Below, one piece after another: positions 60,093 to 64,000 of a stretch of DNA of 64,000 nucleotides. The DNA is taken from contig NZ_CP019388.1 of the NCBI RefSeq assembly GCF_001971725.1, positions 1,798,001-1,862,000 on the forward strand, given 5' to 3'. The number at the start of each line of letters is the position of its first letter. Position 1 is the stretch's first letter. This DNA is from Winogradskyella sp. J14-2. Lineage in GTDB: Bacteria > Bacteroidota > Bacteroidia > Flavobacteriales > Flavobacteriaceae. A program made the translations under genes and the position numbers. Below the pieces are notes generated by a model, which searched no databases, had not been told where the DNA came from, and was given only the letters and a program-made list of their open reading frames with translations.

Positions 60093-61406
60093 ATGGAATT
60101 AAAAGAAAAATTAGTGTCGTCTTTCATGGCATTTGAGAATATGGTAGATGTAGATTCTCCTATCCATGATATAAGAACTGAAGCTATAAAACATTTTGAA
60201 AATGAAGGTTTTCCTACAAAGCGTCAAGAAGCATGGAAGTACACCTCTTTAAATTCGGTTTTAAAATATGATTATAGCGTATTTCCGAAGCATGAAGATG
60301 CTTTAGAATTTAAAGATGTAAAAAAATATTTTATTCACGATATCGACTCTTACAAAATTGTTTTTATTGATGGTAAGTATTCTTCGTATTTATCGCAAAC
60401 CACGCATGATGGTATTGATGTTTGCTTAATGTCTGCCGCACTTACCAAACCAAAATATAGGTTAGTTATTGAAAATTATTTTAATAAAATTCCTTCAAAA
60501 GATAGTCTATCATCATTAAATACAGCATTTTCAGCAGAAGGAGCATACATCCATATCCCTAAAAATAAACTTGTTGAAAAGCCCATACAGATTTTACATT
60601 TTTCAACAGGTAATGAAGCGGCATTAATGCTTCAACCGAGAAACTTAGTTGTAGTAGGCGAAAATTCTCACGTGCAGATTATAGAACGTCATCAGAGCTT
60701 AACAGACAATCCTGTTTTAACCAACGCTGTTACCGAAATTTTTACGAACAAACGTGCTATTGTAGACTACTACAAAATTCAAAATGACAGAGAAACAGCT
60801 TCTTTAATTGATAACACGTTTATTAACCAAAAACAAGAAAGTATAGCTAAGGTACATACCTTCTCGTTTGGTGGAAAAATTACAAGAAATAACCTCAACT
60901 TCTATCAAAACGGTGAGCGTATAGACTCTACAATGAAAGGTATTACCATCATTGGTAACAAGCAACATGTAGATCATAATACATTAGTGCATCACATAGA
61001 ACCCAATTGTGAGAGTCACCAAGACTACAAAGGTATTTTTGGTGACAGTGCTACTGGTGTTTTTAATGGTAAGGTTCTAGTAGAGAAAGAAGCTCAAAAA
61101 ACAGATGCTTTTCAGGCAAATAACAATATTTTATTGAGCGATAAAGCGAGTATAAATACAAAGCCACAATTAGAGATATTTGCAGATGACGTAAAATGTT
61201 CTCACGGCTGTACCATTGGGCAACTCGATGAAAGTGCTATGTTCTATTTACGCTCTCGTGGTATACCAGAGAAAGAAGCCAGAGGGTTGTTAATGTTTGC
61301 TTTTAGCAATAACGTTTTAGATTCGGTAAAAATACCCGAAATTAAAAACAGAATTACTAAGATTATAGCTAATAAATTAGGCGTAAATATAGGTTTCGAC
61401 CTCTAA
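60093..61406 (+). CDS. sufD: Fe-S cluster assembly protein SufD
   Basis: 437 residues. SufD features are KRQEAWKYTSLNSVLKYDY, a right-handed beta-helix core (KPIQILHFSTGNEAALMLQP, GKVLVEKEAQKTDAFQANNN) and SHGCTIGQLDESAMFYLRSR near the end with the conserved His-Gly-Cys. It pairs with SufB. It is separated from sufC by 151 bases holding an inverted repeat. Confidence 0.97.
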   Translation: MELKEKLVSSFMAFENMVDVDSPIHDIRTEAIKHFENEGFPTKRQEAWKYTSLNSVLKYDYSVFPKHEDALEFKDVKKYFIHDIDSYKIVFIDGKYSSYLSQTTHDGIDVCLMSAALTKPKYRLVIENYFNKIPSKDSLSSLNTAFSAEGAYIHIPKNKLVEKPIQILHFSTGNEAALMLQPRNLVVVGENSHVQIIERHQSLTDNPVLTNAVTEIFTNKRAIVDYYKIQNDRETASLIDNTFINQKQESIAKVHTFSFGGKITRNNLNFYQNGERIDSTMKGITIIGNKQHVDHNTLVHHIEPNCESHQDYKGIFGDSATGVFNGKVLVEKEAQKTDAFQANNNILLSDKASINTKPQLEIFADDVKCSHGCTIGQLDESAMFYLRSRGIPEKEARGLLMFAFSNNVLDSVKIPEIKNRITKIIANKLGVNIGFDL

Positions 61407-61422
61407 TCTTAAATAGATCTTT

Positions 61423-61800
61423 TTATCTCACTGGGTTATTCACTACTGTTATTTTCTTTTCCTGTAAAGTGTAGAAGATTATCGCACTGAAAAAGTAAAG
61501 TGTGGCATCTATAATATCTGCTGTGTAACGCTCATAAATCCTAGGTAGAATGATTTCAAAGAGTACTGCGTATATTAACGCTAGATAAATAGCGTGGTAT
61601 ATTTTCAGATAGTAATGTTTATTGTTTTTAGTGTATCTTAACACTATCAAACTCAATGTTAAACAAATTGGAACGATAAGAAAATCATTTACGTAATTGT
61701 TGATAATATAAGGCAGAACAATGTTTTGTTTTTGAGCGATATATATAACTGATCCTATTACCAAGGAGATAAAAAAATAATATCTAAGTATCGTATTCAT
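61423..61800 (-). CDS. Small membrane protein
   Basis: 125 residues from ATG 61800. About four hydrophobic spans: ~4-20 (YYFFISLVIGSVIYIA), ~33-50 (FLIVPICLTLSLIVLRY), ~62-80 and ~90-110. Possibly related to VanZ-like or cytoplasmic-membrane proteins of unknown role; no motif decides it. The start is 2 bases after the stop of the gene at 61803-62021, so the two form an operon oriented against suf. Confidence 0.65.
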   Translation of the reverse strand: MNTILRYYFFISLVIGSVIYIAQKQNIVLPYIINNYVNDFLIVPICLTLSLIVLRYTKNNKHYYLKIYHAIYLALIYAVLFEIILPRIYERYTADIIDATLYFFSAIIFYTLQEKKITVVNNPVR

Positions 61801-61802
61801 AA

Positions 61803-62021
61803 TCAACCTGCCGCTATCGCAAATACCAACCATGCTATGAAGGCTCCGATAGCACCAACAACCATAAAACTAGAATAGAGAATCCAACCCACGGCACGGT
61901 AGATGAAAAAAGGGTGTCGACGCAGATTCTCAATAAAACCGGGCGGTTCATTTTTCACTTTCTCTATTCGCTTTTTTTGTGCTTCTTTTAGACGTTCTTC
62001 CCGCCTTTTTTTATGAGACAA
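61803..62021 (-). CDS. Small basic membrane protein, possibly a truncated zinc-ribbon protein
   Basis: 72 residues from TTG 62021: a basic helix (KKRREERLKEAQKKRIEKVK), then PPGFIENLRRHPFFIYRAVG and one or two hydrophobic spans to the end. The frame is open upstream of TTG to 62073 and encodes NCGVYNKNRDLCKDCGAIL, a Cys-x(10)-Cys-x(2)-Cys ribbon-like segment with no start. ATG 62097 would join in frame if one A were removed from the A4 run at 62080-62083. So the real protein may begin MTKIINFNCGVYNK and carry a zinc ribbon. Confidence 0.6.
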   Translation of the reverse strand: MSHKKRREERLKEAQKKRIEKVKNEPPGFIENLRRHPFFIYRAVGWILYSSFMVVGAIGAFIAWLVFAIAAG

Positions 62022-62224
62022 TATAGCACCACAATCTTTACATAAATCTCTATTCTTGTTGTAGACTCCACAATTAAAGTTTTATAATTTTCGTCATTTG
62101 TAAATTTAATTCTTCTATTAGCGCAAACTCGTATCTATCATGTTTATGCTATAAAAATAGAAAACAATACTTTTTTCTTGTCTTAAAGCATTGTTATAAG
62201 TTTTAGTTTGAAGGCTCTGCTTCG

Positions 62225-62232
62225 TATCTTTG
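62225..62232 (+). promoter_or_regulatory. sufS promoter -7 box TATCTTTG with almost no leader
   Basis: It matches TAnnTTTG and ends 4 bases before the sufS ATG at 62237; a leaderless transcript is likely. It shows that sufS is transcribed apart from the sufB-sufD operon. Confidence 0.7.
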
Positions 62233-62236
62233 TAAT

Positions 62237-63466
62237 ATGAAAGTAGAGACACCTTTTAATGCTGAAGTCATCAGAAAAGACTTCCCCATCCTTAACCGAA
62301 AGGTTAATGGAAAACCTTTAATATACCTAGACAATGCAGCAACATCACAAACACCTCAACAGGTCATTGATGTTATTGTAGATTACTATAGTAACTACAA
62401 CGCCAATATTCACAGAGGTGTGCATGCGTTAAGTCAAGAAGCTACAGATGCTTATGAAAAAGCACGTATAAAAATCCAAAAACACTTTAATGCTGCTAAG
62501 GCGTATGAGATTATTTTTACATCTGGTACCACTCATGGTATCAATTTGGTTGCAAATGGGTTCTCTTCAATTTTAAAGAAGGGAGATGAAATTATAGTTT
62601 CTGCTTTAGAGCATCATAGCAACATTGTACCTTGGCAAATGCTCTGTGAAAGAACAGGAGCTCAACTCAAGGTAATACCAATGAATAACAATGGAGAATT
62701 GGTACTTTCTGAGTTCTACAAGCTGCTTAACCAAAACACAAAACTTGTTTTTGTCAACCATATTTCTAATGCCCTAGGAACTATAAATCCAATAGAAACT
62801 ATTATTGAAAAAGCGCATCAAGTTGGTGCTGCAGTATTAGTAGATGGTGCACAGTCGTGCCCGCATATAAAACCAGATTTACAGGCTCTAGATGTAGATT
62901 TTTATGTTTGTTCTGCACACAAGATTTGTGGCCCAACTGGTATTGGTATGCTTTACGGAAAAGAAAGATGGCTAAAAAAACTACCTCCTTATCAAGGTGG
63001 AGGAGAAATGATAGCAGAAGTTACCTTTGAGAAAACTACATACGCTGACTTACCACATAAATTTGAAGCTGGCACACCCAACGTTTGCGGTGGTATTGCC
63101 TTTGGTGCTGCCATAGATTACATGAATACCATTGGTTTTGATGCCATTGCTCAGTACGAAAACGAACTTTTGGTTTACGCAACAGAACAACTTTTAAAGA
63201 TTGAAGGCTTAACCATATACGGAACCGCAACACACAAAACCTCTGTTATATCATTTAATGTAGGTAATATTCACCCTTACGATATCGGTACCATATTAGA
63301 TAAAATGGGAATTGCCGTACGTACAGGTCACCACTGCGCCCAACCCATAATGGATTTTTATAGCATTCCTGGTACTATTAGAGCATCTTTTATGTTTTAT
63401 AATACCAAAGAAGAAATAGATGCGTTCATCTCAGCACTTAAAAAAGCAGTAATTATGCTGTCTTAA
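62237..63466 (+). CDS. sufS: Cysteine desulfurase SufS
   Basis: 409 residues, class V aminotransferase fold. The PLP lysine is K229 (YVCSAHKICGPTGIGML), and the persulfide cysteine is C367 (VRTGHHCAQPIMDF). It takes sulfur from cysteine for Fe-S cluster assembly, usually handing it to SufE, whose gene is not in the window. It is separated from sufD by two minus-strand genes. Confidence 0.96.
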   Translation: MKVETPFNAEVIRKDFPILNRKVNGKPLIYLDNAATSQTPQQVIDVIVDYYSNYNANIHRGVHALSQEATDAYEKARIKIQKHFNAAKAYEIIFTSGTTHGINLVANGFSSILKKGDEIIVSALEHHSNIVPWQMLCERTGAQLKVIPMNNNGELVLSEFYKLLNQNTKLVFVNHISNALGTINPIETIIEKAHQVGAAVLVDGAQSCPHIKPDLQALDVDFYVCSAHKICGPTGIGMLYGKERWLKKLPPYQGGGEMIAEVTFEKTTYADLPHKFEAGTPNVCGGIAFGAAIDYMNTIGFDAIAQYENELLVYATEQLLKIEGLTIYGTATHKTSVISFNVGNIHPYDIGTILDKMGIAVRTGHHCAQPIMDFYSIPGTIRASFMFYNTKEEIDAFISALKKAVIMLS

Positions 63467-63550
63467 CCCAAAGCACAAATAATAGCACTAAAATTTTTTT
63501 AATGCGAGTTTGGCATCAAAAGTGTAATTTAGATTAATAAACCTAAATAT

Positions 63551-64000
63551 ATGAAATTCTTACTGAGTATTATTACATTAGTAGTATTGACAGGGTCTTG
63601 TAATTCTGCTAAAGAAACACTTACAGAACAAAAAAAGCATATGGCACCATCCAGCCTTTCTGGAACTTACAACATAAATCAATTAGAATCAAAAGACATC
63701 TTGTCTAAAGCACTTATAATTACATTTAATGATTCTAAAAATCAGGTTTCAGGATTTTCAGGCTGCAATACGTTTTTTGCAAATTATACAATCAAAGAAA
63801 ATACTATTAAATTCGGACCAATTGCAACATCCAAAAAATACTGTAGACCAGAGCAAAACAACTTAGAAAACACCTTTCTAAAAGCATTAAATAGTATTAA
63901 TACTTTTATTCTTAAAAGTGATGGCGTTACTTTTTTAAATGAAGACACAGAAGTTTTTAAGGCCATAAAAAGTGAAGCCGCAAGACCCAGCAAAGATGAC
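63551..64000 (+). CDS. META-domain (HslJ-like) lipoprotein, 3' end outside the window
   Basis: ATG 63551 opens a frame still open at the window edge (150 codons). The lipoprotein signal ends at C17 (VLTGSC). Residues ~33-140 are a META/HslJ-like domain: SGTYNINQLESKD, VSGFSGCNTFFANYTI, IKFGPIATSKKYCRPEQNNL and ENTFLKALN. Such proteins are envelope proteins linked in other bacteria to heat or novobiocin tolerance; the role here is not known. Confidence 0.8.
   Translation, partial: MKFLLSIITLVVLTGSCNSAKETLTEQKKHMAPSSLSGTYNINQLESKDILSKALIITFNDSKNQVSGFSGCNTFFANYTIKENTIKFGPIATSKKYCRPEQNNLENTFLKALNSINTFILKSDGVTFLNEDTEVFKAIKSEAARPSKDD

Noticed and set aside
1..64000. tRNA or rRNA genes
   Set aside because: Intergenic gaps were read for cloverleaf and conserved rRNA patterns; none was seen.

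Overview
The window is AT-rich chromosomal DNA from a member of the Bacteroidota, most probably a marine Flavobacteriaceae (Winogradskyella, Psychroserpens or Olleya-like; the genus is a guess). The evidence is the Bacteroidota promoter element TAnnTTTG ahead of many genes, mostly absent Shine-Dalgarno sites, many lipoproteins with short degenerate lipoboxes, tandem DUF6090 membrane proteins, a TonB-dependent receptor with a DUF5689 partner, the sdhC-sdhA-sdhB order, an L21 protein with a helix-hairpin-helix tail, and palindromic intergenic repeats of the kind common in flavobacteria. No rRNA, tRNA, CRISPR array, integrase or transposase was seen.

Layout. 1-3 kb: partial DUF1800 gene, a small secreted-protein gene broken by an amber codon, and an ALDH7-type aldehyde dehydrogenase. 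3-7.3 kb: isoaspartyl peptidase lipoprotein, then a tandem array of four DUF6090 genes (one frameshifted) plus a 16-codon vestige of another. 7.3-17.4 kb: bacterial alpha-2-macroglobulin with an intact CxEQ thioester motif, an SH3 protein, an ABM-domain protein and PBP1C, with palindromic repeats packed between them. 17.4-25.5 kb: small membrane proteins, a secreted nuclease divergent from a TonB receptor/DUF5689 pair, a metal-binding HMA lipoprotein and an EamA transporter. 25.5-36.5 kb: M16 protease pair, rplU-rpmA, membrane-anchored MutS-like ATPase, succinate dehydrogenase, a lipoprotein. 36.6-41.4 kb: large BNR/sortilin-like protein, Xaa-Pro aminopeptidase, small lipoprotein.

41.1-46.4 kb is the most disturbed part. 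It holds a duplicated scar of the aminopeptidase gene tail, an HNH nuclease overlapping a small unknown gene, aspartate kinase, three 33-bp-period direct repeats ahead of a TTG-started AAA/DUF4143 ATPase, and a decayed copy of the dam-like methylase 3' end on the far side of that ATPase from the intact methylase. 46.4-50.1 kb: serine hydrolase-brnQ-dam operon and an alpha/beta hydrolase. 50.2-56.9 kb: small zinc-ribbon proteins (three paralogues), thiL, and a four-gene lipoprotein operon ending in an MbnP/MbnH-like pair (copper-binding protein and diheme enzyme). 57-63.5 kb: SUF iron-sulfur assembly genes (IscA-type, sufB, a lipoprotein, sufC, sufD, and sufS from its own promoter), with two small minus-strand genes between sufD and sufS. 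The window ends inside a META-domain lipoprotein.

Most genes look like ordinary flavobacterial housekeeping or envelope functions. The items that most deserve attention are the ATPase cassette flanked by methylase tails, the MbnP/MbnH operon with two propeller-like partners, the repeats that have become part of coding sequences, the nested palindromes, and three genes whose promoter element lies only 4-5 bases ahead of the start codon.
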